From Dethiosulfovibrio sp. (GTDB lineage: Bacteria > Synergistota > Synergistia > Synergistales > Dethiosulfovibrionaceae), in contig JAQUTB010000163.1 of NCBI GenBank assembly GCA_028709985.1, positions 1-5,066 on the forward strand: a stretch of 5,066 nucleotides of DNA. Reading direction: 5' to 3'. A model generated the notes under the pieces. The model saw nothing but the letters and a program-made list of their open reading frames with translations, was not told where the DNA came from and searched no databases. Position 1 is the first letter of the stretch, and the number at the start of each line of letters is the position of its first letter. The translations under genes and the position numbers were made by a program. Below, in pieces: positions 4,806 through 5,066 of this stretch.

Positions 4806-5066
<261 letters not shown>

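Overview
The window reads as a chromosomal housekeeping segment from an anaerobic, fermentative bacterium. The main clue is a pyruvate:ferredoxin oxidoreductase (PFOR) next to an acetate kinase, the two ends of a pyruvate to acetyl-CoA to acetate route. The grouping rsmD-coaD / tmcAL / ackA is familiar from Firmicutes-like genomes. The protein sequences suggest the Synergistota (for example Dethiosulfovibrio-like) or a nearby anaerobic lineage. That placement is an inference from general likeness and was not tested by a search.

Layout from left to right. Bases 1-70 lie downstream of ackA and may hold the first codons of a further minus-strand gene. Bases 71-1264 (minus) are a complete acetate kinase, ackA. 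Bases 1265-1347 are a short divergent control region. Bases 1348-2550 (plus) are tmcAL, the acetate-dependent enzyme that makes N4-acetylcytidine in tRNA-Met. Bases 2547-4485 (minus) are a tight operon, trmB-rsmD-coaD, in which each gene overlaps the next by 4 bases (ATGA and TTGA junctions). The operon converges on tmcAL so tightly that the two stop codons share one CTAG palindrome. Bases 4486-4820 are a 335-base divergent regulatory region. Bases 4821-5066 (plus) are the first 82 codons of PFOR (nifJ/por), cut by the window end.

How the genes fit together. PFOR makes acetyl-CoA, CoaD makes the CoA precursor it needs, AckA turns acetyl phosphate into acetate and ATP (Pta is not in the window), and TmcAL spends acetate and ATP on tRNA modification. 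TrmB and RsmD are SAM-dependent RNA methyltransferases. The window therefore mixes C2 energy metabolism with RNA modification. I found no mobile element, CRISPR array, tRNA or rRNA, and no clearly new system.

The most interesting material is the nifJ upstream region: two candidate promoters with extended -10 elements, a perfect TTGTAT-N5-ATACAA palindrome at the downstream one, a partial copy of it below the upstream one, and a separate CTTATC-G-GATAAG palindrome. Also notable are the roughly 110-residue C-terminal extension of TrmB with a changed FPDPW motif, the short N-terminus of RsmD, and the face-to-face promoters between ackA and tmcAL.
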